From assembly GCA_011033025.1 (NCBI GenBank), contig WFMF01000067.1:124001-188000 (forward strand): DNA of 64,000 bases, in the 5' to 3' direction. A program made the position numbers and the translations under genes. Every line of letters starts with the position of its first letter. Within the stretch, counting starts at the first letter, position 1. Shown here piece by piece: positions 1 to 11,620 of the stretch. The stretch is from Beroe forskalii (Eukaryota; Ctenophora; Nuda; Beroida; Beroidae). The notes beneath the pieces were generated by a model. That model was not told where the DNA came from and did not search any database. It worked only from the letters and a program-made list of their open reading frames with translations.

Positions 1-125
1 TCCGCAGCCCGAAAAGCTTGGATCTTAACCGAAATGGACCAGATCCGGCAAGAGGCTTTGTGTATAGAAACTGGTGAAATAGATATACCATTCCATTGTG
101 CAGTAACAATAAGGATATCGTTAGA
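1..125 (+). CDS. possible partial exon, uncertain
   Basis: Frame 1 is open from the window edge to a good donor (GTAAGT at 126). It would encode about 41 residues of unremarkable, partly charged sequence. The donor is the main support. The phase (2) does not join directly to the next recognised exon at 6637, so at least one unseen exon would be needed if both belong to the same gene. Frame 3 is also open for about 25 codons. I recognise no domain. Confidence 0.22.
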
Positions 126-1500
126 GTAAGTCTTCTCAAACAATTAAGTTTTTAATTAACCCAAACCCAGAAATAGATATTAATTGCAGTTTAAACTTTA
201 ATTGGTAACTTTAATGGTTTTGTGTATTTTGGAATCTGGGAGACACATGATTCCATATAATTTTTGCAATTACCACCGCTGAAATTATGATTCACTATTT
301 TGTTTTCACTAAGGAGGGGTGTAGCATTTTGTCGAGTCCGGCTCATTTACTTTGTGCGATTAGAATAATAAAACGGGGTTTTCATCTGTCTTAAAACATT
401 GATGACCATGATTGGCTTGTGATATTGCTGAAATGTGACATCACTTCACTCCACTAATGAACGGTAGCTTGCTTTCCTGCCGCTTTGGGTGCTACTGACA
501 GAAATATCATATCAACAGTATGATACGTCACCCAAATCCACACTTCCAATCCTGACAATGTCACCCGTCCTGTAGCCCTGTATTAGCCTACAAGGCTGCT
601 GCCACACAACACGGCCAGAACTCGGTCTCACCAACTCTCCTATTCCTTCCTCACACCTTCACAAGCTTGATATGACCTGGTAATGACGCTCACGACTATA
701 CTGCAAGGCGTTATGTACATCGTTATCTTCGTTAATTGTAATCCAGGCTGACAATTCTACGTCATTGTCATACCTTAAAGTGGTAAGTTTATGACGTTGA
801 ACGGCTTATTCTTTCCGGAGCACGTGCAGATACATGGAAGAAAGCAATGATTCCGGTAAAATGCAGGAATCCGGTTATTAATCGTCACTACCACACCAGA
901 GACTAACGACTATCATCGTTGTTTCGTTGCCCACTATTAGTTTCCTGTTTCCAAGCTTGCATCCAGTCTTTTTCTTGCAATGCTAATCTCATCGAACATG
1001 ATCGCTTTAACTTAGTTTCTAAGGGAATTTCTCATTCAATCCAGGAAGCCATATTATTTTCTAGAACGACCGCGCTCCCCTGAGAACCCGTATAATTTCT
1101 ACTTTGTAACAAAGTTATATCCGTTAAACGTCTACTCGTGTCCTCTATTCCTTTGTAAGTTACTGATTATCTTTTGCATCATAAATGAATCACTAATTGT
1201 CTCTAAATAGAGCATTTATACTTGCAGTTATTTTGTTATTTAACTTTATTACTATTCTACGAGGATCAATATTATTTGCTTAATACGGTGCTGGTTTCGA
1301 AATAGTGAAGAATTTATACAGATCTTGTGATATGTTACTTATGACATACCACTATCAAAGTGTCACATGTTCATTGTTCACTTCATTTCTTATCCATTTT
1401 CTGTCCAGCTTTTCGAGAATTCACCTTGGGAACGCTTCAAATATCCATTTAAGGATGTGGGTGAACTGTGAAGTGGAGTTGAAATTAATATTCATTATTC
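126..1500. other. gene-free stretch
   Basis: No coding signal was seen. Short open frames here lack codon structure or splice support. One copy of the TGACGTCATT-type module lies at 758-802. Confidence 0.5.
758..802 (+). repeat. CRE-like module, copy 1
   Basis: TACGTCATTGTCAT is followed about 20 bp later by TTATGACGTTGAAC. It is the most diverged first half of the set described at 3073. Confidence 0.4.
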
Positions 1501-1514
1501 CTTCGTTGGTAATC

Positions 1515-1860
1515 ATGAGCAATGGTTTCGGCTTAAAAGCTGGTACTCTTTCATCCGTGACAAGGCCTGGAAGTTTGGACTCGAAAGAGTCCGAGCTGGT
1601 CCGCTGTAGAAGAGTTCTTTCAAGTCCACTGAAAAAGTGTGATACGAAGTCTGAGTCCACTTTCTCACTCTGGACTTCGTAGACTCTGCCGGCGGAATCC
1701 TCAGCAGCTGGAGTGTGGAATTACTGGTTTGCCCAAAGAGTTCCGCCTTGAAGTCCACCGGTTGACTTTTCTCATGGACTCCACAGTCCACCGGTAGAAT
1801 TTTATGACGATATTGGTGGCAGAATTGAGTCGTCCACCGACTTTAAAGGTGTTGTCCTAG
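1515..1860. repeat. GTCC/GACTC-rich low-complexity stretch
   Basis: Short words such as AGTCCACCGGT (near 1754 and 1786) and GGACTC/GAGTCC recur in both orientations, giving overlapping spurious frames on both strands. It looks like degenerate simple repeat, not coding sequence. Confidence 0.4.
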
Positions 1861-1867
1861 GGTAAAG

Positions 1868-2005
1868 TTTGTCATTGCTATTTATCAGTTTTCTTGTCAT
1901 TGCTATTTATCAGTTTAGTAGTCATTGATGTTTAAATTTTGTTAAATATTTATCAGTTTTGCAGTCATTGCTGATATGATTAAGCTATTTATCAGTTTTC
2001 TTGTG
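1868..2005. repeat. short tandem repeat, unit with CTATTTATCAGTTTT
   Basis: GTCATTGCTATTTATCAGTTTT and close variants occur four times, with spacing of about 30-38 bp. Nothing coding overlaps it. Confidence 0.6.
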
Positions 2006-2364
2006 CGTGTTTATTCGCAGCCCTCTTATCAGTAAATTGTTACTCTCACTCAGCATTGATTAGCATCTACCTACTCTAATTTGTGCCATTCTGTGTAGTG
2101 TGTACATATCACTGCGATGGGTCCGCCGTGGACGAAAATCCGCCAGTTTTTAGCAACGATTTCATCGACATTCGACAAAATATAATCGTCGAAGGCTTGA
2201 AATGGCCTGTTTTCGTCTATCAGTTGCAAAATCCAATTATCATTCGCAGGAATATATATTTCAAAGCTTAAGGCTCCGCCTTATGAAGCTGCCCAGTAGT
2301 CAAGTACACAGCTGCTGTAACTGCTAGGAGTAGAAGTCACTGATAAATAGGAGGCAGTCCAGAG

Positions 2365-2417
2365 TGACGTCATTATCTGGGTTTTGAGTTGTGAATTTGT
2401 GACGTTAGTACCTGCCT
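2365..2417 (+). repeat. CRE-like module, copy 2
   Basis: It contains the full TGACGTCATTATC word, then TTTGTGACGTTAGTAC and CTGCC about 25 bp later. Confidence 0.5.
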
Positions 2418-2739
2418 TTGTTTTTTACTCGACTGCAGATTTACTCAATACTCATCCGCTTTGAATTTTGTGACTGTTTCTTATATATGAATCATCTGGT
2501 CTCATAGCCTTTCCCAATTTCTCATTATTATTGACCATCTTGTCGCTTGGTAATTTTTATAGAAGTTCGTTGGGTAATATAATTCTTGACACCTAACTCT
2601 ATTCACTGAGTCTCTGCTCAGTAGAGCGAGGCAAGTAATTTGCTACTCCCATGTGGTTTGCCATCACATGGTTCCCTTGTCCCTGGATTATAATTGAGGG
2701 AAGTTTCTGCTAAAGAGCGGTAACGAGACATATTTATAT

Positions 2740-2860
2740 GTTGGATTTTTTTATTCACGATTCCCCATATTTTGCACCCGCCATAAAGTCTCAATATAAA
2801 GTTTATATAACATGATTGACATTGAAAAATCCCCATATTTTCGAATCCCCAAAATAAGCA
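2740..2860. repeat. diverged relative of the TA-flanked element at 48563
   Basis: It contains two copies of CCCCATATTTT with CCCGCCA-like and CCTACCAAAAT-like context. These resemble the subterminal sequence of the element at 48563-49049. No clear ends are visible, so it is treated as a remnant. Confidence 0.3.
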
Positions 2861-3072
2861 AAAGATAAGGTAATCTGACATGTTTTGTAACTAGATCTAT
2901 TCATCTCATTCCAAGAGGCAAGTTGAGAGTTTGTAGCATCTGATTTTCTCATTTCTTTGGTCTACATTGTTCTTTCTGAACACAATGTTCACCATTGTTG
3001 CTTGTATCTGGATCTTGGTACCTGGATAATCTCTCATACTAATGCGCGCACAAGATAGATGGGCGGTTATGA

Positions 3073-3120
3073 TGACGTCATTATCATAGCTCACAATGGT
3101 GCGTTGATGACGTTGTACGG
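3073..3120 (+). repeat. CRE-like module, best copy
   Basis: The order is TGACGTCATTATC, about 15 bp of variable sequence with TCACAATGGTG, then TTGATGACGTTGTAC and a pyrimidine-rich CGGTCTATC. The palindrome TGACGTCA is the binding site known for CREB/ATF-type bZIP factors. The repeated two-part layout suggests a dispersed repeat (a small transposon or SINE fragment) rather than a chance site. Confidence 0.55.
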
Positions 3121-3410
3121 TCTATCTTTGGTGTAGATAGTTAGCGAGCCTTGTACTCTGTCTTCACTCTGCACCAAGGTTGGTGTGTACTCCAATAGGA
3201 TGCTCAGTTAGTGGTTAATTTTACCGAATTATAGGCCATCTAGTGTGCGCAAAACGTTTCCGGGCTGCCAATGACCGCCGTCTTGTCTTAGCCTGTCTTT
3301 CTGTGTGCTCCCAGTCTGTGTTGTGTAATCTCTACCCTTCCTTCTCCTACCCGAGCTAAGTCCTCTTCAGCCCTACTTAGCGTCGCACATGAACAGTAGA
3401 TAGTAAATAG

Positions 3411-3462
3411 TGACGTCATCTCCATTGTTCACAGTAGTGTGTTTATGACGATGCACTGCCTG
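3411..3462 (+). repeat. CRE-like module, copy 4
   Basis: TGACGTCATCTCC is followed by TTCACAGTAGTGTG, then TTTATGACGATGCACTGCC. An AACAGTAGAT word just upstream (3392) also precedes the copy at 10240. Confidence 0.55.
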
Positions 3463-3721
3463 CTCCCCCCCTCCTCCTCTCCTACTCCTCCTATCTCACT
3501 ATTGTACACCACTACACCACCAGTGCTCTGCTTCATGACCTGCCAGCACTTTATATCATACACCACCCGTGCAGCTCTTATTATCCTAGCATGTGTCCTA
3601 TTCTTATCTCACTCATAATACTCTTATCCTACCCTAGTACCCTATTCTTATCCCATTATTATCCCATTACTAGGATTTGCCAGGATATATCGCGTGGTGC
3701 TTGCTCTGTGAGGATGCTCCC

Positions 3722-3905
3722 ATCTCAGATGTGTGTATGTTGTGTGTATATTTGTCCGTGTGTATGTTTGCTTATGTGTATGTTCATTGTTTGTCCGTGT
3801 GTATGTTAGTCCATGTGTATGTTTGTCCATGTGTGTGTGTTTGTCTGTTTATGTTGGAGCGTTTGTCCGTGTGTGTGTTTGCCTGAGTGGTCCGTGTGTG
3901 TATAG
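3722..3905. repeat. TG-rich minisatellite
   Basis: Tandem variants of TGTGTATGTTTGTCCG run through this stretch. They create overlapping cysteine/valine-rich and threonine/histidine-rich frames on the two strands, which are artefacts. Confidence 0.75.
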
Positions 3906-4789
3906 ATAATTGGCGCCCCGCTGTCCAGTCTTCGAGAGCCAGGTGCAGCTCGTACACATTCCCCCGCACACGAACACTAGACGATCCTATTAAACAATTC
4001 ACCATGTTAATCCATGATAATGACATCACTCTCAGCCGCCTCCACTTAGCTCACGTGCCATCTAACTTATCAGGATAGGTCTTGGGGGAGGCCTACAATT
4101 CTAACTTCCTCCCCTCCCAGTAAACACGTTATATATCCAGGTCTCCCTTTGTACTATTGTGTACTCCTCCCTCATCCCATTCCCTCCCCGCCCAATAAGC
4201 TCATTATCTGAGCTCCAGTAATTGTCAGTGATTGTTGTACGAGTCGTGTACGTTGTAATGGGAGGTACATTTGCGTACAATTACCGATAGATTTTAGATG
4301 CATTGATGTGGTTATGTAATATGTCCATTAAGGTACATATTTGCTCAGAATATGTCTCAGGTAAATGTGCGTAGATTTTTAGGAACATATAAATTTTAGG
4401 TACATACCTATTAACTATTGGTATGTTTACTTAGCTTAGGTACGCTGATCTATATCTTTCTGGCCATTTATTGATTTTGTCGTCATCAATTATGCCATTT
4501 GATTTAATAGTTTAGATAATTAGTCGATGTATTATTCGCTCTTTCCTTCATAGACTGTCACATGATAATTTTACATCGTATAATCGACTTTCGTTTGATT
4601 TTACTTATTTAATCGTATCTGGCTAATCTTTTGATTTGACGTTTGCCCACTCGAAGATGGTTCTTTCCTGGCAGCCAGAAGATAAAGAATCCTACTATCG
4701 TCCATCCATCGTTTCATAACTAGGTTTGTTGAGCTATTTAAAACTTAAAAGTGTTTAACCTGAGGTTCTCTGAAAAGTGGTGTTTGCTG

Positions 4790-5545
4790 CTTGTGTGAAG
4801 TGATGTCAGTAGCTAGAGAAAATTTGTGTCAGCAGTCAGTGTGGAGTGGTGTTATGAAAAGTGTAAAGTGGTGTCAGCAGTTAGTGTAAATTGGTGTCAG
4901 CAGCTAGTTTGAAGTGGTGTCAGCAGCTAGAGTTGAATGGTGTCAGCAGTTAGTGTTAAGTGGTGTCAGCAGCTAGTGTAAAGTGGTGCCAGCAGCTAGT
5001 GTAAAGTGGTGTCAGCAGCTAGTGTAAAGTGGTGTCAGCAGCTAGTTTAAAGTGGTGTCAGCAGCTAGTGTAAAGTGGTGTCAGCAGCTAGTTTAAAGTG
5101 GTTTTCAGCTGCTTGTGTAAAGTGGTGTCAGCAGCTAGTGTAAAGTGGTGTCAGCAGCTAGTGTAAAGTGGACATCAGCAGCTAGTGTAAAGTGGTGTCA
5201 GCAGCTAAAGTAAAGTGGTGTCAGCTGCTAGTGTAAAGTGGTGTCAGCAGCTATAGTTAAGTGGTGTCAGCAGCTAGTGTAAAGTGGTGTCAGCAGCTAA
5301 AGTAAAGTGGTGTCAGCAGCTTGTGTAAAGTGATGTCAGAAGCTAGTTTAAAGTGGTGTCAGCAGCTAGTGTAAAGTGGTGTCAGCAGCTAGTGTAAAGT
5401 GGTGTCAGCAGCTAGAGTAAAATGGTGTCAGCAGCTCGTGTAAAGTGGTGTCAGCAGCTAGTGTAAAGTGGTGTCAGCAGCTAGTGTAAAGTGGCGTAAG
5501 AAGCTAAGGTAAAGTGGTCTAGCCACCAGAGCAAAGTGATATCAG
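4790..5545. repeat. 23-bp minisatellite array
   Basis: Roughly 30 tandem copies of AGTGTAAAGTGGTGTCAGCAGCT run with a few point changes. The central copies are nearly identical and the edges are degenerate, as expected for unequal exchange. There are no unique spacers between units, so it is not CRISPR-like. The reverse complement of the unit contains TGACACCACTT, which also forms the core of the separate array at 42787. Confidence 0.9.
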
Positions 5546-6636
5546 CTGGGCCGAGACGGTAGATCACTATCAGTGTCAAACTTGTTGTCACTATGCCAAC
5601 CATGGAAATGTTGAATATATTATGTTTTGGCGAGGAAGTATTTAACTGAATTGGTGTCAAGGGAAAGCTCTCTTTGCTGGAGAGTGAGAGTTGAGTGATA
5701 TAAATTTTAAATGGGGTAAGATAATTGCGTGGTGATAACCGATTGAAATTATGGTGAATTTATGCCATTCACAAGGTATTGTCCTTTTGAATGGTAGTAT
5801 TCATTTATAATCACTCGATCTTTGTTCCTCAATAAATTCAATAATTTTTAAATGAATCGTTATTCGTCAATTCAAGATACTGAATTGTTGTAAATTTAGA
5901 ATTCAAACGTTAAAGCATCGATTTGCGTCATCATCAAAACTCTCTTGCAATCTTACAATAATTGATAACGGGATGATTGCTATAACAACCTCAGTTTTAT
6001 TTTACTCAGCTCCAGTTGCACTGACTTTCAAATTAATCAAAAAATGACCAGATTTTTTTTTCAAATCCAATCATATAAATTTTCAAATTAGTAATGTTAG
6101 GATAACACTTTTCCTACAAAGAACATCATTTTGAATTATCGTGTGATTAAATTAATGGGTGTTAACATTTTACACCATCCTCTGCGATATAACGTCGCAC
6201 AATGTATACGTCGATTGTTGTTTTTTTTCTGAAAGTCTGCAAATTCTCTTATCAGCTTGCTGTAGCTGTTGTCATACATCCTGGATTCTATCGGACATTG
6301 TCTTTAGCATTCTCTTGAAGGAAGGTAATGTATTTTGCTGCGTATTTCGCTGCGAATAAGGCCAATAATCAACCACCAAGTCCTCGGTTTCTGCCGAGGA
6401 TTAACGTTGTACTGAGGACTTGGCCTCGGTCACGAAAAATCCCTTCTCTCGATCATTGGTTAAGCTAACAGCTACATTTTAGGGCGAGCTCCATTCCAAA
6501 TATTTAGTTGTTTTAAATACAGTTTAACTATTGACAAGAATTTACTAATTTACTTTTGAAATTGACATCTTTATGGGATTGCCAATGATATTTGATGTCG
6601 TAAAACTGCATCTAAGCTCACCATTTCAAATTTCAG
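5546..6636. other. gene-free stretch upstream of first firm exon
   Basis: AT-rich, intron-like sequence with no supported exon. It contains the short hairpin at 6376 and ends in the polypyrimidine/acceptor of the exon at 6637. Confidence 0.5.
6376..6423. repeat. short imperfect hairpin
   Basis: CCAAGTCCTCGG at the left pairs with TGAGGACTTGG at the right, and an inner CCTCGG/CCGAGG pair gives a second small stem. It may be the remnant of an inverted-repeat element. Confidence 0.4.
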
Positions 6637-6799
6637 GTAGAAAGTGAAGAAGACCTGAAAGTAAAGATCCGTGAAATGCAAGAGGAAATGGCTAAGTCCG
6701 ACTTGATAATTGCTGAGCTGAACATCACGATTGAGGATCTTAAAGAGTACAACGAAAAGTTGGAAAGTGACATCCAGAATGAGTCCCAAGGAAAAGACA
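6637..6799 (+). CDS. coiled-coil gene, exon
   Basis: The acceptor is TTTCAG and the donor GTGAGT at 6800. It is read in phase 0 and leaves phase 1. The 54 encoded residues form a strong coiled coil, with motifs such as EEDLKVKIREMQEEM and DLKEYNEKLESD. The phase-1 end joins the exon at 14024 in frame. Confidence 0.75.
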
Positions 6800-7676
6800 G
6801 TGAGTTATTTATCTAAATTTGCCAGCCCAATTTAAACGTGTTTTTCGTGGCTATTTTGATAACTGAAATGACTTAAACAAATTATAGTCAGGGATGAAAT
6901 GGACTTTCGTGCATTTGGAAATATGGGATGGTCATAAGGAACAGGTTTTGGATCTAGCTATGCTGACAAATATTGGTGTTATGGTTCCCATTTCGGGTCA
7001 CGCTCATTTTCTGCCTGTATATGAGGAAAACGAATCACTTCTTGAATCATTTTTACATAGGGGGATTTAGGTGGTCGAAAAATGGTTTTTTGGAAGAAGA
7101 TTATAAAATATGCTGCCTAATTTTGTAACCGTGACTAGAGAAAACCAAAATTGTTAATATTTTTGTCTTTTTTGTCAATATCCGAATTTGAACCATGGAT
7201 ATTGTTACTTGCGTGTTATTTCATCGATTCTTTTAGAGCGTCCAATCACCTTGTGACACGCACGCTGAAAAACGATCAAACATGAAACACATCCTGTTGT
7301 TTCTTCAAGTTGTAATACCTCATCTAATCGTCGTGACACGAGCAGTACTTAGTACTCACGTGCTTCGTGCATTCCGTGGATCTCCTGAATTTTTCCGTAA
7401 TCAGGCGGATATTACCAGCACATACCTGAGTAGCAGCTTCAACGAGATGTACGACTGATATTATATGATTCGTGCTAACCCTCCCTAATTACTTAGCTAC
7501 TATCTTATTACTCTATTATAGCATTATGCCAGCTCTGATAGGCTTCAAGTTATAAAGTCCGTACCTTGTTTTCGGCATGACTTCAGGAAAAGCTCTTTCT
7601 GTTATGGCACACTTTATGGGCATGTGTACGGCTTTATACGCTGTATTAAAGCCCGCTTCCAGAGTGGAGACGATGT

Positions 7677-7730
7677 GACGTCATGGAGTTGTCACTTTAA
7701 TCCATGGCGATGATGTCACTCGTCGCTGCC
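7677..7730 (+). repeat. CRE-like module, copy 5
   Basis: It starts with TGACGTCATGG and continues to GGCGATGATGTCACTCG and CTGCC. Both halves are diverged. Confidence 0.4.
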
Positions 7731-7984
7731 TATCGCACCCACTCATCTGTAGTGTTGATAATGCGTACTGAGGGTTAGATGAATTAACCATGTAACAATT
7801 AAAATGCTCACTTCTTACTTCGGTTACGCCGAACAATTCAACGTATTCGTGTGACACTCGCCACGTGTCCCCGACGTGTTTTGTTGGAGGATAGTGCCTG
7901 CCTCCTCCTTTTTATGCAGGATTCGGTATTGTAGATGCAGTATCGCGGTATTACATTAGGGAGCGACCGGATAAGTTCGCTTAA

Positions 7985-8165
7985 CTGCTACTTTTTTGAC
8001 TAACCGAACCAGAACTCTATTTTTTCATTTCGAAAAACCGAACCAAAATTACAGACTATCTCAGTTGAATCGTGTTGCATAACGTGTCGCTTATTTAACC
8101 GAACCGTAAGTCCGTTATCGAAAACCGGTTTACCGAATAAACCGAAACCGCAACTGAACATTTTG
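7985..8165. repeat. AACCGAA-rich cluster
   Basis: AACCGAA or AAACCGAA occurs about six times within 180 bp at irregular spacing, with related ACCGGTTTACCG words. It is not a regular tandem array. Confidence 0.45.
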
Positions 8166-8813
8166 CCTTTGAAAAAAACCGCATGCGAACCGTTGCCGGA
8201 GTGAGAATGCTACTTTAAAATATCGGGTAATCGGTCATTTCTTAGGTAATTTAATACGGACTGCCACCGTTTACCGGCTATTATACCCAACCCGAGCTTG
8301 TTTTAGCGACCGCGAAAGTTTGGTTATACAGTCTCCACTGAAGCACTGAATTACAGTGCAAAAAAGCATAAAATGAAATTTGATTTTAAAAAGGAGGACT
8401 CAACAAGTTTAATTGCGCCTCGACTGTGAAAGTTTCGGTATACGGTCACCACTTCTAAATGTTAACGCTTATTATTCATCATTCGGTTACTGATTAGGTA
8501 CTGCCCGGGTTGGTAACAGGTTATGCACATCTGACCAGATTGATCGTTTTGCTACTGCCAAACTTTCAGCTTTATCGCTTTTGTTGTCGAAAGCTGGAAA
8601 TGTACCTAATCTTTTAGTATAATTGCCTTGTGTATCGCAGGGTAAAAAATTGATAATGAAATAGACAATTGAATGATGACTGGATATGAATAAAGTTGAA
8701 AATGAATTTAATCCAGTTTTGTTTCTTGAATCGTTTTATATCTCGGGCTACTTGGCACTCGTGGCATATTTGACTGCATTACAGCTTTAAGTTTTTATTA
8801 ATTACTTTGTAGA

Positions 8814-8880
8814 TGATGTCGTCATATTATCATCGATTATCATGCATCAGCTGATTGCGAATTGATGACATTGAACTGTA
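8814..8880 (+). repeat. CRE-like module, copy 6
   Basis: TGATGTCGTCATATTATC is followed by AATTGATGACATTGAAC. The second half matches the set well; the middle is longer than in other copies. Confidence 0.4.
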
Positions 8881-9299
8881 TTTTTCTCTCGCGCGCACGT
8901 CTAAACACCTGATCAGATCTATTGATTGTAGATAAAACCGTTACCTGACATTAGATACCGCGAGCAGATATTCCTCAATTTTCGAGAAGCATTGATCTTC
9001 AGATTGAATTAATCAGCTAATTAGATTTAATGAAGTAATGATTGGCAATGCGATTAGACGTGTGAATGCACTTAGGACATCTAACTTTGTGACCTCACAG
9101 TCATTATCTTTGGTATCATGAGTCATGTGACTTATAATAATTCAAGAGAGTCTTGGCCATGTCTTGCTATCTTACTATATATAATGCGTGTTGTTAATAT
9201 ATATATATTTATTTATTTATGGCGATTCGTTTTCAAGAAGGCAACAAAATTTTTTTCATCGTGTTGCAAAACTTTATAATAAATCAGAAAAATATGACA

Positions 9300-9770
9300 C
9301 TTGAGGGGCGTGGTGGGCCACGCCTTTTTTCCGCAAAAATTAAAGTTTCGAATTTTTTCCAAAATTCTTTTCGCCATCGAGTTGTTTATGATGAATAAAA
9401 AATTTTGAGAATTTTGTCCGAATTATTGGGTCACTTGAGGAGCGTGGGAGGCCACGAATTTTTTTTCAAATTCATAAAGTTGCTTATGATGAATAAAAGT
9501 TTTGAGAATTTTGTCCGAATTATTAACATCTTCACGCCCTTTTTCGAGAAAAATAGATTTTCGAATTTTTTCAAAATTCCTTCGCTATGGAGTTGTTGAT
9601 GATGAGTAAAGGTTTTGAGAATATTGTCGGCAATATTGGGTTAACGTTGGGGCGGGAAGTTTTTTTTTCCGCAGAAATTAAAGTTTCGAATTTCCCTCCA
9701 AACTGCTCGGTCAAATCACTGTCAAATCACCATGCGGCATCATCGTTAGACGGGAACCGACTAGTGACAC
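9300..9770 (+). repeat. dispersed repeat, copy A
   Basis: Segments such as TTTTGTCCGAATTATTGGGT, GAGCGTGGGAGGCCACG and TTCGCTATGGAGTTG recur within the unit. They are found again, reverse-complemented, at about 30060-30320. The open frames here are therefore repeat sequence rather than genes. Confidence 0.7.
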
Positions 9771-10239
9771 TAATGATCATCCAGACGATTGCATCTATCA
9801 ATTATTGCAAAGTCAGTAAAATTTCAAATTGGGCAAGCTTCAGATCTGGAAATTCTTTACATCTTAATGTTCTGGTCAATGGTCATTCAAATTTCAAAAC
9901 CACATCATACAGCTTGGTCCTACGAGCATAATCGTTTAATATAGCAATAACTGTAAAGTTGTAATAATCTTAGCACATGTCCTACCGCGATTCTTCCGTT
10001 CTCACCATTACTACAGATCCCATCTTTGGGGGATATTGTATTAAACCTAATACGACTAAGTGTGTACTTTATTTGATAACATTCATCTGCTGGATTATCA
10101 TGTAATTAAAAGGCCATATGTCCCCACATATCATAGCATACTCGTCGAGTGATGATGATCATGACGACCGTTTCTGCTGACTGTTGTGTCTTCCTTCGAA
10201 TAGAACACGCGCCTCCTACGAACAGTAGACGGGGCCGTA

Positions 10240-10290
10240 TGACATCATTATCAGGCGTTAGAACTACGAATTGCTGACGCTATGCCGCCT
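10240..10290 (+). repeat. CRE-like module, copy 7
   Basis: TGACATCATTATC is followed by AATTGCTGACGCTATGCCG. The AACAGTAGAC word just upstream is shared with the copy at 3411. Confidence 0.5.
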
Positions 10291-11488
10291 ATTTGAGGGT
10301 GGCACTCTCAAACACTTACATGGGATCACCAGGGTAGCGTGCGTTGTGTGAGAGGGGAGCACACACGACGTAATAATAGCCCTATGATGCTGCAACCACC
10401 TTCTAATTACGGGCACTGGACACATCGAATCTGTTGTCATGGTTACCTCGCCAATAATTCGTCTCCTACAAACAACCGTTGCCAGCTGCTACCTTGCTCC
10501 CCGCGTTTACATTATTATTATCCGTTTGATTTGCGTGGTGTCCTCCGATATATAAGGTATACGTTAGTTCGTTAAATGCTGGTTGTGGGGCTCTGTTGCA
10601 TTTGTCTGATGTCTCTAGCTCATTTCGTTGCCCTCGTTTTAAATTGTAAATCTATTTCTGCTCTTTTTTGTGTTATCGGTTGACTGAATTTACATCTCAC
10701 TGTGCCTTCAGTTACTCCTGTGGTTTTTTACTCATCTCATTTCAAACTTTCAAAGCACATTCTTATTACAACCACGAGTTAATCTATCAATTTTCATGTT
10801 ACTTTGGCAGTTTAACGGTCATTGTATCCAATATCAATAGGTTTTCTCGTTCGAGCAATGTGGTCACAACTAAAACCCTAAAACTGTAAAACGCAGCGCA
10901 TCATGATCACTTTTTGTTGCATTTTTTCGTGTTCTTGGTACAGATATGTCAACAAAATTCATACGATGATTTTTTGACTCAATCTTTGTTTTTGAAGATT
11001 CTATCCTGTTGAAAGTTTTGGTTAGATCACGGTCAGAAGTGTGCCAAATTCTAGAAAATGGATGAAATAGCCAGCAGATAGACTACAATATTTTTAGATG
11101 ACTTGATATTAGTAGCTCTCGGTTCGCCTGGTAGTTGGGACCGATATTGCCTTGTAGAGTCGAAATTGGACTCTTTGATTTGTTTTCTACGATGAGATTG
11201 CTCTATATTATCTCATGATTTGTCTTTTCAAACCACTCAAAATTAAAATTCTCTGCAAAAATTGATGATTGGATCCAATTATTGCCGTACTATGCCTACA
11301 TATTCGTAAGAAGTCTCGACCTAATCATAATTACCTCATTGACATATCCCATCATTAAAACGATTATTATTACTAATTAGATTACACGAAGGCGCAAGGC
11401 GGACCCTCAAGCATCTCATGTGCCAGAAAACAGCTCATAATTGAGCTCAGATACCAATTCCGAGGTGTCTTGACGTGTAGTATTTCAG

Positions 11489-11577
11489 TCACGTGGCACT
11501 CCCGTATCACGTGACTCAATTTCTCGTCCATCACGTGACCTAATTCTCCTATATCACCTACCTGCTCGGTATATATT
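11489..11577 (+). promoter_or_regulatory. candidate homeobox-gene promoter: three TCACGTG boxes and a TATA-like box
   Basis: TCACGTGG lies at 11489, and TCACGTGAC at 11507-11515 and 11531-11539, so there are three within 51 bp. A TATATATT lies at 11570-11577. This is 45-130 bp upstream of the ATG at 11621. TCACGTGAC is the preferred site of bHLH-zipper factors of the USF/MITF/TFE group, which is known biology; use here is inference. The same word also occurs elsewhere in the window (42512, 55236, 56854), but not clustered with a TATA box. Confidence 0.5.
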
Positions 11578-11620
11578 CCCTCTGTCGTATCCATACTAAT
11601 CATTTCCTAACTTTCGCAGT

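Larger units (their letters stand above)
6800..11488. other. long intron, 5' half
   Basis: No exon is supported before the homeobox gene. It holds CRE-like modules (7677, 8814, 10240), an AACCGAA-rich patch (7985-8165) and a dispersed repeat (about 9300-9770). The open frames at 9405-9931 lie in that repeat. Confidence 0.5.

Noticed and set aside
3591-4078. Overlapping cysteine-rich and threonine/histidine-rich frames
   Set aside because: Product of the TG-rich minisatellite; frames exist on both strands and have no other support.
4790-5545. Regular array that might be taken for CRISPR
   Set aside because: Units are directly adjacent with no unique spacers, and the host is eukaryotic.
9405-9931. 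Two plus-strand frames of 64 and 114 codons
   Set aside because: They lie in a dispersed repeat also found at 30060-30320 and show no domain.
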